Part shown: positions 8,502 to 17,805 of the stretch, piece by piece
Numbering within the stretch: the stretch's first letter is position 1
How the letters are laid out: each line of letters opens with the position of its first letter
NCBI GenBank assembly: GCA_937885465.1
Contig: CAKZZM010000182.1
Location: 1-51,195, forward strand
Direction of reading: 5' to 3'
From: an uncultured Bacteroidales bacterium
GTDB taxonomy: Bacteria > Bacteroidota > Bacteroidia > Bacteroidales > Paludibacteraceae
DNA: 51,195 nt
Position numbers and translations under genes: made by a program
The notes under the pieces: model-generated
Seen by the model: only the letters and a program-made list of their open reading frames with translations
The model's database searches: none
Told to the model about the DNA's origin: nothing

Positions 8502-8978
8502 ATGGCTTCTTATAAATCAGATAAAGTAAAGCATATAATATCCTCCATCGGACAAAGTTTAAGATCATTTTTGTTTTCCAAGGATGCTCTCATCTTTTGT
8601 TTTTTCCTGCTTCTCGCAATGAGTATTTGGTACCTGCACGGGTTACAAAAACTACACAGTAATAGTGTAGCGACTGCCAAACCGGAACCTGTGCAATCAG
8701 CGCCGGAATATATGGAACAGCATTTCACGGTACCCGTCAAATCAAGAGCCGTGCCGAAAGGACAAGAGATGATACTCTTCCCTGCCGAAGTTACAATAAC
8801 AGCCAAGGTAGAGGTGGCACACTACAACGATATTCACCCCGATGACTTCTCTGCTGTTTGCACCTATCAGAACAACGCCAACACTTTACCGATTGAGGTC
8901 AGTTGTTCATCATCATATATAGTCAATTATACTCATTCCCCGCAAGCAGTGGAATATGTCTTGCAAAACAAAAATTAA
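8502..8978 (+). CDS. Short YbbR/CdaR-like membrane-anchored protein
   Basis: A 158-residue protein with a membrane helix (ALIFCFFLLLAMSIWYL, ~29-45) followed by a periplasmic part. Position directly after nusB-yajC and topology point to the YbbR-like protein found there in Bacteroidota, but this one has room for only one divergent domain (VPVKSRAVPKGQEMILFPAEVTI and a C-terminal strand PQAVEYVLQ) instead of several. The function in this phylum is not established; in Firmicutes CdaR regulates the diadenylate cyclase. coaE, which often follows, is absent here. Confidence 0.55.
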   Translation: MASYKSDKVKHIISSIGQSLRSFLFSKDALIFCFFLLLAMSIWYLHGLQKLHSNSVATAKPEPVQSAPEYMEQHFTVPVKSRAVPKGQEMILFPAEVTITAKVEVAHYNDIHPDDFSAVCTYQNNANTLPIEVSCSSSYIVNYTHSPQAVEYVLQNKN

Positions 8979-8984
8979 AGGACA

Positions 8985-9077
8985 CTGGCACTTATATCCG
9001 TCTTCATAAAGTCGGCATAGAATGCCGACTAAAGTCCGAACGTTCGGAGACGTTCTCCACAGCGCAAGCGGTACTTG
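8985..9077 (+). repeat. Composite repeat upstream of the DegT aminotransferase
   Basis: CACTTATATCCGTC, then hairpin GTCGGCAT-AGA-ATGCCGAC (9011-9029), then a full main-family palindrome (9038-9060), then GCGCAAGCGGTACTTG. Same order as the composite at 3385-3467. It fills almost the whole gap before the aminotransferase start, leaving little room for a separate promoter. Confidence 0.85.
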
Positions 9078-9097
9078 AATAGGGCACATCTTATACA

Positions 9098-10243
9098 ATG
9101 AAAAAGATTCAAATGGTTGATTTGCAGACGCAATATCAACAAATCAAGGCTGACATAGACTATGGCATTCAAGAAGTGATCAACAGCGCATCATTCGTTA
9201 AAGGCAAGAAAGTACAGCAGTTTCAGGAGCATCTTGCCGAGTGGCTTGGTGTAAAGCATGTTATAGCTGTTGGCAATGGTACTGATGCTTTGCAAATAGC
9301 ACTTATGGCATTAGGTCTGAAGCCCGGCGACGAGGTTATCACTCCGACCTTCACCTTTATTGCTACGGCAGAAGTAGCGGCACTGCTCGGCTACACGCCT
9401 GTGGTAGTAGATGTTGACTTTGACACATTCAACATTGACCCTGACGCAATCAGGCGAGCCATAACGCCAAAAACAAAGGCTATCGTGCCTGTTCACCTGT
9501 TCGGACAATGTGCCAATATGGAAGAAATTCTCAGGATAGCCGAAGAGCATAACCTGTTTGTTGTAGAAGATGCTTGTCAGGCTATTGGTAGTGAATATAC
9601 ATTCGCGAATGGTATCAAGAAGCAGGCGGGCTGTATGGGGCATATAGGTTGCACCTCGTTCTTCCCGTCGAAAAACCTCGGTTGCTATGGCGATGGTGGT
9701 GCCCTCTTTACCGATGATGACGCGCTTGCAGAAAAGATAAGAGTGATTGCCAATCATGGTATGGTAGTACGCTATCACCACGACCTCGTAGGTGTCAATT
9801 CGCGCCTTGACTCTATTCAGGCTGCCGTACTTGACGCTAAACTGCCGCACCTGAAGGAGTACACCGCAGCAAGGCAACAAGCAGCCCACTTCTACGACAA
9901 TGCGTTTGCCGGCAACAAACATATTCTTATCCCTGCTCGCGATACCAAGTCAACACATGTCTTCCACCAATACACACTCAGACTGATACCCGATGAGGGT
10001 ATATCACCTGCCGAATACCGCGATAATATTCGTGAGAAATTGGCTGAAAAAGATATTCCTGCCATGGTTTATTATCCCGTACCGTTGCACCTGCAAAAGG
10101 CGTATCTCGACCCCAGATACAAACATGGCGATTTCCCAAATGCAGAACGGCTTGCAGACTCCGTTCTCTCCTTACCCATGCATACCTGCTTAGATAAGGA
10201 GCAACTTGAGTATATTACTCAAAATGTTCTTCAGATACTCTGA
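9098..10243 (+). CDS. DegT/DnrJ/EryC1/StrS family sugar aminotransferase
   Basis: A 381-residue PLP enzyme. It opens with VDLQTQYQQIKADID, has the cofactor region VGNGTDALQIAL, Asp in VVEDACQAIG, and the Schiff-base lysine in TSFFPSKNLGCYGDGG, then NHGM and NSRLDSIQAAVL, all typical of the family. Members aminate keto-sugar nucleotides (for example 3- or 4-keto hexoses) for surface glycans. The sugar cannot be predicted; no other sugar-nucleotide gene is adjacent, although wecB, kdsB and a glycan segment lie far downstream. Confidence 0.88.
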   Translation: MKKIQMVDLQTQYQQIKADIDYGIQEVINSASFVKGKKVQQFQEHLAEWLGVKHVIAVGNGTDALQIALMALGLKPGDEVITPTFTFIATAEVAALLGYTPVVVDVDFDTFNIDPDAIRRAITPKTKAIVPVHLFGQCANMEEILRIAEEHNLFVVEDACQAIGSEYTFANGIKKQAGCMGHIGCTSFFPSKNLGCYGDGGALFTDDDALAEKIRVIANHGMVVRYHHDLVGVNSRLDSIQAAVLDAKLPHLKEYTAARQQAAHFYDNAFAGNKHILIPARDTKSTHVFHQYTLRLIPDEGISPAEYRDNIREKLAEKDIPAMVYYPVPLHLQKAYLDPRYKHGDFPNAERLADSVLSLPMHTCLDKEQLEYITQNVLQIL

Positions 10244-10321
10244 AAACGGCAGATCCGGCGAGAGGCTAAAACGCACTCCCACACTCCAACATTGTAATGT
10301 AAAACAAACAAATTATGCAAT

Positions 10322-12154
10322 ATGAAACAACTTTCCAATTCTAAATTAGCACTTTTGCTGATAGCGACAATTGCGACCACGAGTTGCATCTCAGATGTTG
10401 ACATGAATAACATCGATCCTTCCGCAAAAGTAGGGATGGGTTTAGCACTACCCGTCGGAAGCCTCACCCTAAAATTAGGAGATTTCATCGGAGATAGCAC
10501 TTTTGAGAATATCTCCATCAACGACAAAGGCATCTATCAATTTCAGACCACTTTCACTTATATGAAAGAGTTCCACCAGATTGACCTGACTCGTTATCTG
10601 ACCGACATCAATTCAGTATTGATGATGAAACAGCAGGTAAAGGAACAATACCCCTCTATTCCTGAAAATCCGATAACAGGCGAGGTATATATAGCAGACA
10701 CGGGACAAGATATTGTTCTTAACTTCCCCATCGGTCTGAAGTTCGCCAACATCAACACCAATGTGGATGAGGAGAGGCTTGACAAGATGACTATCGAGTC
10801 GGCACAGTTCACCTCCAACTTCTCGCAGAATTTCGGTCTCGACTTCTCTCGCATCAAAAAACTGGAGATTATACTTCCTGAAAATATGCACCGCGATGGA
10901 GGTCAAATAGTTAATATTCCGCTTAGCGGATATGACTACGGCAGGGATATTCCTGTTATAGTTGATCACTTCGAAATTAACCTGTTAGAAGACGACAAGC
11001 AACCGTTTGACGCGACGAGCAACCCCGTTACAGACTCCGTAACGCTTACGATGAGTTATACAATCCGTCTTAATAGCGGCGAGACGATAACCTTAGACGA
11101 TAACTCTGCTTTTGACTATAATTTTAGAGTTAGTTTCATCGAATACGATGCCCTTTATGGTTATTTCGCCACATCAAGCGAGATGCGAGATAAGGATGAG
11201 ATGGATATCGGCAAGGCTTGGGAGTTTTGGAACAGCATATCTGAATTCACTATTCCTATTGCAGAGCCTCAACTTCGCCTCGACCTCACCACAGCTATTG
11301 CGGCTCCGCTCGGCGTGCATATTGACACCTTGCAAGTTGAAGACCGCACTAAAACGCCACCTGTAGTACACACAGCGACATTCAAGACGAGTGCTATTCC
11401 TACTCACTACGACACTCTGTTCCCTAAATATCTTACCGTCAATGACCCGTTAGACGCAAGAATAACCAACGATGTCACCTTTGACAAAGATAACGGTAAT
11501 CTTGACTACATTTTTGAAATTCGCCCCGATATAGTAAGGTATAGTTATGAGTTCAAGCCTTACGATGTGCCGGGCGTTTATCAGCACCGCCTCACTCGCG
11601 ACACCAAGATCAATGTTGATGCAACGATAACAGTGCCTTTTATCTTTAAGGAAGGTACTAAGTTGGCATTCCGCGACACGGTGCATGTTGCGATGGACTC
11701 GCTCTCTCTGCAAGCACTCACAAAAGATGTTGACGAGATTGACTCTATCAACGTACAGAACCTCAAACTTGTGCTGACGACCCAAAGTTATATACCTTTG
11801 GATATTAAGGTACAGATATTCTTCTTGGACAAAGACGGCAATGATGTCGGTATGAAGATTAATGACGATAACTATGTTATTATTCCCGGACCTACTGACT
11901 ACGTAGGCGGCGTCGTTCAAAGTCCTAACGAAGCAAATATAGTTTTGGACATTGACCAGAGCGACCTCGACCTGATTGCAAAGGCGAAGAGTATTGCATT
12001 CGATCTTGATCTTAGGGATGTGGATGTATCTCAGTTGCAAGACAAAGGGGCTATCTTCCCCATCAGCATATCACAAGATACTAAGTTTACACTAAAAGTG
12101 GCATTATCAGCAAAGGTAGAGGCCTATCTGCAACTGCCTTTTGAAGAGAAATAA
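10322..12154 (+). CDS. Uncharacterised lipoprotein paired with an OmpA-family protein
   Basis: A 610-residue protein with a clear lipoprotein signal (LALLLIATIATTSC). The mature part is rich in beta-strand pattern with repeated segments such as ITVPFIFKEGTKLAFRDTV and IVLDIDQSDLDLIAKAKSIAFDLDL, suggesting stacked beta domains on the cell surface or periplasmic face. I recognise no named domain. It is 51 bp upstream of the OmpA/DUF5723-like gene in the same direction, so the two probably work together in the outer membrane. Function unknown. Confidence 0.7.
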   Translation: MKQLSNSKLALLLIATIATTSCISDVDMNNIDPSAKVGMGLALPVGSLTLKLGDFIGDSTFENISINDKGIYQFQTTFTYMKEFHQIDLTRYLTDINSVLMMKQQVKEQYPSIPENPITGEVYIADTGQDIVLNFPIGLKFANINTNVDEERLDKMTIESAQFTSNFSQNFGLDFSRIKKLEIILPENMHRDGGQIVNIPLSGYDYGRDIPVIVDHFEINLLEDDKQPFDATSNPVTDSVTLTMSYTIRLNSGETITLDDNSAFDYNFRVSFIEYDALYGYFATSSEMRDKDEMDIGKAWEFWNSISEFTIPIAEPQLRLDLTTAIAAPLGVHIDTLQVEDRTKTPPVVHTATFKTSAIPTHYDTLFPKYLTVNDPLDARITNDVTFDKDNGNLDYIFEIRPDIVRYSYEFKPYDVPGVYQHRLTRDTKINVDATITVPFIFKEGTKLAFRDTVHVAMDSLSLQALTKDVDEIDSINVQNLKLVLTTQSYIPLDIKVQIFFLDKDGNDVGMKINDDNYVIIPGPTDYVGGVVQSPNEANIVLDIDQSDLDLIAKAKSIAFDLDLRDVDVSQLQDKGAIFPISISQDTKFTLKVALSAKVEAYLQLPFEEK

Positions 12155-12205
12155 CACTTAGCTATAAGTGATAAGTTATAAATTCCACATAAAATTCCAA
12201 CGACA

Positions 12206-14794
12206 ATGAAACGCAATATATATATATTATTTGCCTTGCTGCTGACGAGCAGCCTTGTGTCTGCGCAAGAAGTCAACACCACAAATATGCTGGAGATGTC
12301 GCCCTACAGACATTATATCAACCCTGCCTTTGAGCCGATAACCGAAGGCTATTTCTACCTACCGCTTATCAGTCACCTTGATATGTATGTAGGCGAGAAC
12401 TCACTTACCATGAGTGACTTGATATTTAAGCAAGACGGAATAACGATGACCGCCCTTCATCCCAACTCCAATAAAGATATTATGAAGGCATTCCGTCCTA
12501 ATACTCTAACGAGAATAAATCTCTCAATGCCTGTCTTCGGCTTCGGTACCCGCACCGTTCATGACGGCTATTTCCACTTCAACCTCGACTTCAATATTGA
12601 TGGAGGAATAGGCTTACCTCGCGATCTGTTCAAATTCGTCTTAGGCGGTGGTATGACTAATCTCTCAGGGGAAAATATCTATAACCTCAAAGCGTTAGGC
12701 ATTAATTCTCAAGCATACTTAGCACTTGCTCTCGGCTATTCGCGCAAGCAGACCGACCAATGGACATGGGGTTTGAAACTCAAACTGATTGACGGTATTG
12801 CATACGCCGGAATGACACAGAACAAACTTGACCTCAATGCATCGCCCGAGAGATGGAAACTGAGCGGAAACGGACAAATGAACATCGCAGGTCCGTTTGA
12901 GACTTATCCCAAATCCGTTGCTTTTAACGATATTCAAGAGTGGTTCAATGACCCGACTGCTAATATCAACACAAGCAATATAGGAAAATTGTTTAAGCCA
13001 AACGGCTATGGTCTTGCCTTTGACCTTGGTGCTACCTATCAGCCGCATGAGATGGTGAAGATATCTGCCTCTCTTACCGACATAGGTGCTATCTATTGGA
13101 CAGGAAAGAAATACAAGTATAATGTTTACGGCGAGTTCGACGGTGTTGGTTCGATGCAGTATAGCGACTTCGTAGATAAAGACGGTCAGTTCCAGTCAAA
13201 CGCCTTGGCTGATACCGTTGTCAGCAGACTGCAAGAGGTCTATGAAAACGCTTTCACCCCTGACGGTGACCCGTCGCAAGGTTTCTTTGCTCCGCTAACC
13301 ATGAAACTGAATGTAGGCGTTGATGCCTATTTCGTTGACAATATCATCGGTGTAGGTCTCTACTCCAAGACGATGCTTTATAACATGAAGTTATATGAGG
13401 AGTTGACCTTAGGTGCTTCTGTAAGGCCATGCACTTGGTTTAACTTCGGAATCTCCTATTCCTTCATCAACGGTAAATGGAGTAACCTCGGTGCCGCTTT
13501 CGGTCTGCGCGGTGGTCCGTTCGTATTGACCGTTGCTGCCGACTATGTCCCGCTCAACTGGGCAAAAGTGCCGACAAATGATAAAGAGGTACCTATCCCT
13601 TATAAGACTAAAGGTGTCAATGTCGAGTTAGGACTCGCTATCGTATGGGGTTGGAAAGACAAAGACCGCGATAAAGACGGAGTTAAGGATAAGTTAGATA
13701 TGTGTCTCGGCACGCCTCGCGATGTACGCGTAGATGCACTCGGTTGTCCTCTCGACAGCGATGGTGACGGAGTACCTGACTACCTTGATGAATGTGCCGG
13801 CACTCCTGTTGCCGCATACGGTATGATTGACGAGAAAGGTTGCCCCATCGACTCGGATGGCGACGGAGTACCCGACTACGAAGATGAGTGCCCCGATACA
13901 CCGGCCGAGATGTACGGATTCGTTGACGAGAAGGGTTGTCCGCTCGACACCGACGGCGATAGTGTTCCTGACTACAAAGATGAGTGTCCTGAGACATTAC
14001 CCGAGGCAAGAGCCTTCGTTGATGAGAAGGGTTGCGATAAGGATAGCGATGGAGACGGAGTACCTGACTACTTAGACAAGTGCCCTGATACACCTGTTGA
14101 GGCATACGGCTTCATCGACGAGACAGGTTGCCCGATCGACACCGACGAAGACGGAGTACCTGACTACATTGACGAGTGTCCTGACACACCGGCAGCGGCA
14201 AGAGGTCATGTTGACGAGAAGGGTTGTGAGAAAGATACTGACGGCGATGGTGTTCCTGACTACAAAGATATGTGTCCGGATGTTGCCGGAACTGCTATCA
14301 ATAAGGGTTGCCCTGAAGAAAGCAAAGAAATAGTCAATATCTTCAAGAAAGCAATGCAAGGTATTCAGTTCGAAACAGGTAAGTCGAATATTAAACCTTC
14401 ATCATACGGCATCCTCGATCAAGTAGCACAAGTCTTCATCGACAATCCTAACTACACTGCCGAAGTTCAAGGTCATACCGACAATGTCGGCAAACCTGCC
14501 GCAAACATGAAGTTGTCAGACGACCGCGCTAACGCCGTTCGCGAATATCTCATCAACAAGGGTATTGAGGAAAATCGCCTCACCGCCAAAGGTTATGGTG
14601 ATACGATGCCTATAGAGAGCAACGCTACAGCTAAGGGTAGATCCCTGAACCGCCGCGTAGAGTTCGACCTCACTATCGTTGAAAGACATACTGAGATTAT
14701 ACGTCGCTTTGCCGACCCTGAACCCACCGACAGAGTATTAGTACCCGACACCTTAAACCAAGTACCAAGTGACGAAGTACCAAGTACCAAGTGA
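12206..14794 (+). CDS. OmpA-family outer-membrane protein with calcium-binding TSP3-like repeats
   Basis: An 862-residue protein with a signal peptide (ILFALLLTSSLVSAQ). Residues ~25-480 look like a DUF5723-type outer-membrane beta-barrel. Residues ~484-705 hold seven thrombospondin-type-3-like units (DSDGDGVPDYxDECPDTP), each likely binding calcium. Residues ~720-835 form an OmpA peptidoglycan-binding domain (IQFETGKSNIKP, VQGHTDNVG, LSDDRANAVREYL, NRRVEF). It would tie the outer membrane to the cell wall. The C-terminus ends NQVPSDEVPSTK, encoded by a dispersed DNA repeat and nearly identical to the end of the S9 peptidase. The preceding lipoprotein gene is a likely partner. Confidence 0.88.
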   Translation: MKRNIYILFALLLTSSLVSAQEVNTTNMLEMSPYRHYINPAFEPITEGYFYLPLISHLDMYVGENSLTMSDLIFKQDGITMTALHPNSNKDIMKAFRPNTLTRINLSMPVFGFGTRTVHDGYFHFNLDFNIDGGIGLPRDLFKFVLGGGMTNLSGENIYNLKALGINSQAYLALALGYSRKQTDQWTWGLKLKLIDGIAYAGMTQNKLDLNASPERWKLSGNGQMNIAGPFETYPKSVAFNDIQEWFNDPTANINTSNIGKLFKPNGYGLAFDLGATYQPHEMVKISASLTDIGAIYWTGKKYKYNVYGEFDGVGSMQYSDFVDKDGQFQSNALADTVVSRLQEVYENAFTPDGDPSQGFFAPLTMKLNVGVDAYFVDNIIGVGLYSKTMLYNMKLYEELTLGASVRPCTWFNFGISYSFINGKWSNLGAAFGLRGGPFVLTVAADYVPLNWAKVPTNDKEVPIPYKTKGVNVELGLAIVWGWKDKDRDKDGVKDKLDMCLGTPRDVRVDALGCPLDSDGDGVPDYLDECAGTPVAAYGMIDEKGCPIDSDGDGVPDYEDECPDTPAEMYGFVDEKGCPLDTDGDSVPDYKDECPETLPEARAFVDEKGCDKDSDGDGVPDYLDKCPDTPVEAYGFIDETGCPIDTDEDGVPDYIDECPDTPAAARGHVDEKGCEKDTDGDGVPDYKDMCPDVAGTAINKGCPEESKEIVNIFKKAMQGIQFETGKSNIKPSSYGILDQVAQVFIDNPNYTAEVQGHTDNVGKPAANMKLSDDRANAVREYLINKGIEENRLTAKGYGDTMPIESNATAKGRSLNRRVEFDLTIVERHTEIIRRFADPEPTDRVLVPDTLNQVPSDEVPSTK

Positions 14795-14917
14795 CGAAGT
14801 ACGGTAGAGGTGGTGTTTTTCACCGTCTCTCAATAGTGGAGAACGCCTCCGAGCGTTCAGACTTTTTGACTTCTTTGAGAGACGGTCGAAAAGACCGTCT
14901 CTACTATCGACTTTCGG
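14759..14917 (+). repeat. Repeat array and hairpins after the OmpA-family gene
   Basis: From left to right: ACCAAGTGACGAAGT units covering the gene's end; a wobble-paired hairpin with a TTTTT loop (about 14811-14833); a divergent main-family palindrome in reverse (14835-14858); and a 10-bp hairpin AGAGACGGTC-GAAAA-GACCGTCTCT (14878-14902) followed by ACTATCGACTTTC. The last two recur inverted at 26545-26619. The hairpins may end transcription, but no U-tract follows. Confidence 0.8.
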
Positions 14918-14959
14918 CTTTCGTAAATATATAATTATTAATTTTTCAATCATATAACT

Positions 14960-15682
14960 ATGGGAAGAGCATTTGAATATCGCAAAGCCACCAAATTGGC
15001 TCGATGGGGCCACATGGCTCGCACATTCACCAAAATCGGAAAAGAAATAACTATTGCAGTTCGCGCCGGCGGTCCTGACCCTGACGGTAACCCGCGTCTA
15101 AGAGTGCTTATTAAGCAGGCGAAAGACGAAAATATGCCAAAAGAGAATATCGAACGCGCTATCAAAAAAGCCACCGATAAGTCAACCGAAGGCTACAAGG
15201 AGATAAACTATGAAGGATATGGTCCCCACGGCATTGCCATCTTCGTTGAGACGGCAACCGACAATAATATGCGCACCGTTGCCAATATCCGCTCATACTT
15301 TACCAAACATGGCGGGTCGCTCGGTACGCAAGGGTGTCTGCAATTCCTCTTCGACCGCAAATGCGTCTTCACTACCGCTCCGAAAGAAGTGGATATGGAC
15401 GAACTCGAACTTGAACTGATTGACTATGGTGTTGAGGAATTAGGCAAGGACGAGGAAGGCAATATCATTATCTCAGGTGCCTTTGAGTCATACTCTGAAA
15501 TTCAAAAATATCTTGAGCAGAACGGCTTCGAAATCAAATCGGCAGAGTTCGTGCGTATCCCTAACGACTTGAAGCAGGTAACACCTGAGCAAAGAGAAGG
15601 AGTGCAGAAACTCATTGACAAGATTGAGGAGGACGAAGATGTTCAAAATGTCTTCACCAATATGGCTCCCGAAGAGGAATGA
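14960..15682 (+). CDS. yebC: YebC/PmpR-family protein
   Basis: A 240-residue protein with the three-domain YebC layout: N-terminal RWGHMARTFTKIGKEI (the usual KRA-x-x-x-K-x-x-K/I region), GGPDPDGNPRLRVLIKQAKDENMPKENIERAIKKA, and YEGYGPHGIAIFVETATDN. Long known as a DNA-binding regulator family; recent work links YebC proteins to easing ribosome stalling at proline runs. The C-terminus is acidic. It overlaps rsmG by 4 bp (ATGA), so the two are co-translated. Confidence 0.93.
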   Translation: MGRAFEYRKATKLARWGHMARTFTKIGKEITIAVRAGGPDPDGNPRLRVLIKQAKDENMPKENIERAIKKATDKSTEGYKEINYEGYGPHGIAIFVETATDNNMRTVANIRSYFTKHGGSLGTQGCLQFLFDRKCVFTTAPKEVDMDELELELIDYGVEELGKDEEGNIIISGAFESYSEIQKYLEQNGFEIKSAEFVRIPNDLKQVTPEQREGVQKLIDKIEEDEDVQNVFTNMAPEEE

Positions 15683-16323
15683 TGAGCGACATAGATATTA
15701 TCAAAAAATATTTCCCATTAACAGAACTCCAAGAGCAACAATTTGCTGCTCTTGGGGTACTTTATAGGGAATGGAACGCCAAGATAAATGTGATATCCCG
15801 CAAGGATATTGATAATCTCTTTGAGCATCATATCCTCCACTCTCTTGCCATCGCTAAATATCTGTCGTTCAAGGAAGGTTCCGCAATTCTCGATGTCGGT
15901 ACCGGCGGCGGCTTCCCCGGAATACCGCTTGCTGTAATGTTTCCTAATGTGGAGTTTACGCTTATTGACTCAATAGGAAAGAAGATTCGCGTTGCGACAG
16001 AAGTGGCAGTCGGGGCACAAATACCTAATGTACGCTGCATACAGGAACGCGTTGAAGAAGAGAAAGGGAAATACGATTTTGTGGTCAGTCGCGCCGTTAT
16101 GCCGCTTGCTGACCTATATAAACTGACAAGGAAAAATATATCCTCTGTGCAGCGCAACGCTTTGCCAAACGGCATCATCGCACTCAAAGGCGGAGAATTG
16201 ACGAAAGAGATAAGTCAGTTTAGAAAAATCGCCGAAATAGAAGATTTGTCATCATACTTCAATGAAGAATATTTTTCAACGAAAAAGATTGTTTATTTAA
16301 GTATCAAAGGACCAAGTAACTAA
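15679..16323 (+). CDS. rsmG: 16S rRNA (guanine-527-N7) methyltransferase RsmG
   Basis: A 214-residue SAM-dependent methyltransferase. Motifs: WNAKINVISRKD, LHSLAIAKYL, ILDVGTGGGFPGIPLAV (SAM-binding loop), LIDSIGKKI and FVVSRAV, all diagnostic for RsmG/GidB. It methylates N7 of G527 in 16S rRNA. The start codon overlaps yebC's stop. The last residues (IKGPSN) come from GGACCAAGTAAC, resembling the ACCAAGTGAC repeat. Only 5 bp separate it from the convergent ispG stop. Confidence 0.93.
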   Translation: MMSDIDIIKKYFPLTELQEQQFAALGVLYREWNAKINVISRKDIDNLFEHHILHSLAIAKYLSFKEGSAILDVGTGGGFPGIPLAVMFPNVEFTLIDSIGKKIRVATEVAVGAQIPNVRCIQERVEEEKGKYDFVVSRAVMPLADLYKLTRKNISSVQRNALPNGIIALKGGELTKEISQFRKIAEIEDLSSYFNEEYFSTKKIVYLSIKGPSN

Positions 16324-16328
16324 ACGAC

Positions 16329-17765
16329 TTAGATATTCGTATTTTGGTCAAGTAATATCAGTTTCACCAACTCTGTCACCGCGTCTTCTTGCGCTATATT
16401 AGCTTTCACGCACTCTTTTCCCCTATAGAGCGACACCTTACCTCTGGCAGCCCCTACGTAACCATAGTCAGCATCCGCCATCTCGCCCGGACCGTTGACC
16501 ACACAACCCATAACGGCTATTTTCAACCCTTTGAGGTAGGAAGTAGCCGCTTTTACTTCGCGAATAACATTCTCAATATTGAAAAGCGTTCTACCACACG
16601 ATGGGCAAGATACATATTCGGTCTTATAACGCAGTATGCCCGCAGCCTGCTTAATATCTTTTACCAAACCATCGAGTGCCGACTGAGAGAAATGAGGATT
16701 GACAATCTCAAGGTCGCAGCCCGTATTACCTTCCTCTACTCGGTTCCAAAGCAGTCTGCCCGTCTCGGCAGAAGCCTCTATCACGAAGAGCGACCAGTCT
16801 TCTTCGTCGGACTCATATCGCCATACTACGGATGGGGCACTGCCGTTCTCCGATGCTGCTTTAACCTTTTGCACTAATCTGACATGAGTATATCTATTAC
16901 TCTTCGGATCGGTGAAATAGTCTCTGAGTGCCATTCCGACGGGCAGTTCTGCCTCAGGTGCTTCGCTTAGCGAAACACGAATAGTATCTCCCACCCCCTC
17001 TGCAAGCAAGGCACCTATGCCTACCGCCGATTTTATCCTGCCGTCCTCACCTTCGCCGGCCTCGGTAACACCGAGATGAAGCGGGAAAGACATATTCTCA
17101 TTATCCATGGCGGCAACTAATAGTCTTACAGTCTGCACCATAATGCGGGTGTTACTTGCTTTAATCGACAGCACTATATTTTGAAAATCTTCCGCCACTG
17201 CAACGCGCAGAAATTCCATGCAAGACTCCACCATACCTTCCGACGTATCGCCATAACGCGACATTATTCTATCCGACAAAGAACCGTGATTAACGCCAAT
17301 GCGGATGGCTGTATTATATTGCTTGCAAATATTCAGCAGTTTAGTAAATCGCTCTCGCAAACGCTCTAATTCCGCCTTATATTCCTCGTCAGTATAATCA
17401 ATATGCTTGAATTTACGAGCGGGATCGATATAATTTCCGGGATTGATTCGCACCTTATCAACCACCTCAGCGGCTCTATCTGCCACATTAGGATTGAGAT
17501 GAATATCGGCAACCAACGGTTGAGAATAGCCTCTCTCCACAAGTTCATGCTTGATAACGCCTACCGCCTCTGCTTCACGACTACCCTGAGCCGTAAATCT
17601 AAGCAGTTCTGCGCCGGCATCAAAGCATCTCATCGCCTGCTCAATCGAACCCGCGATATCGTTCGTATCGGTATTGGCCATTGTCTGCACTCTTATCGGA
17701 TTATCACCTCCAATCAACAGATTTCCAACCCTCACTACCGACGACCTCCGCCTATTATATCTCAT
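16329..17765 (-). CDS. ispG: 4-hydroxy-3-methylbut-2-enyl diphosphate synthase IspG with reduced insert domain
   Basis: Iron-sulfur enzyme of the MEP isoprenoid pathway converting MEcPP to HMBPP. The TIM-barrel half has NPIRVQTMANTDTND, LVADIHLNP and RIGVNHGSLS; the C-terminal half has the cluster cysteines in CPSCGR and GCVVNGPGE. Between LSEAPEAELPVG and YVSCPSCGR lies an insert of roughly 110 residues. It corresponds to the A* domain of large Bacteroidota/plant IspG but is much shorter than usual. A GTG at 17789 is possible; ATG at 17765 gives the conserved N-terminus MRYNRRRS. Close behind tdh (same strand), so probably in the kbl-tdh unit. Confidence 0.92.
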   Translation of the reverse strand: MRYNRRRSSVVRVGNLLIGGDNPIRVQTMANTDTNDIAGSIEQAMRCFDAGAELLRFTAQGSREAEAVGVIKHELVERGYSQPLVADIHLNPNVADRAAEVVDKVRINPGNYIDPARKFKHIDYTDEEYKAELERLRERFTKLLNICKQYNTAIRIGVNHGSLSDRIMSRYGDTSEGMVESCMEFLRVAVAEDFQNIVLSIKASNTRIMVQTVRLLVAAMDNENMSFPLHLGVTEAGEGEDGRIKSAVGIGALLAEGVGDTIRVSLSEAPEAELPVGMALRDYFTDPKSNRYTHVRLVQKVKAASENGSAPSVVWRYESDEEDWSLFVIEASAETGRLLWNRVEEGNTGCDLEIVNPHFSQSALDGLVKDIKQAAGILRYKTEYVSCPSCGRTLFNIENVIREVKAATSYLKGLKIAVMGCVVNGPGEMADADYGYVGAARGKVSLYRGKECVKANIAQEDAVTELVKLILLDQNTNI

Positions 17766-17805
17766 CTCTGTTATCTCTTTGTCTTTCACTTTTCACCTGC
17801 GTGTT

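Noticed and set aside
9311..12040. Long minus-strand open frames opposite the aminotransferase and lipoprotein genes
   Set aside because: They lie wholly within well-supported plus-strand genes and show no family resemblance.
13683..14359. Overlapping repeat-rich frames on both strands
   Set aside because: They are shadows of the TSP3 repeats of the OmpA-family gene.
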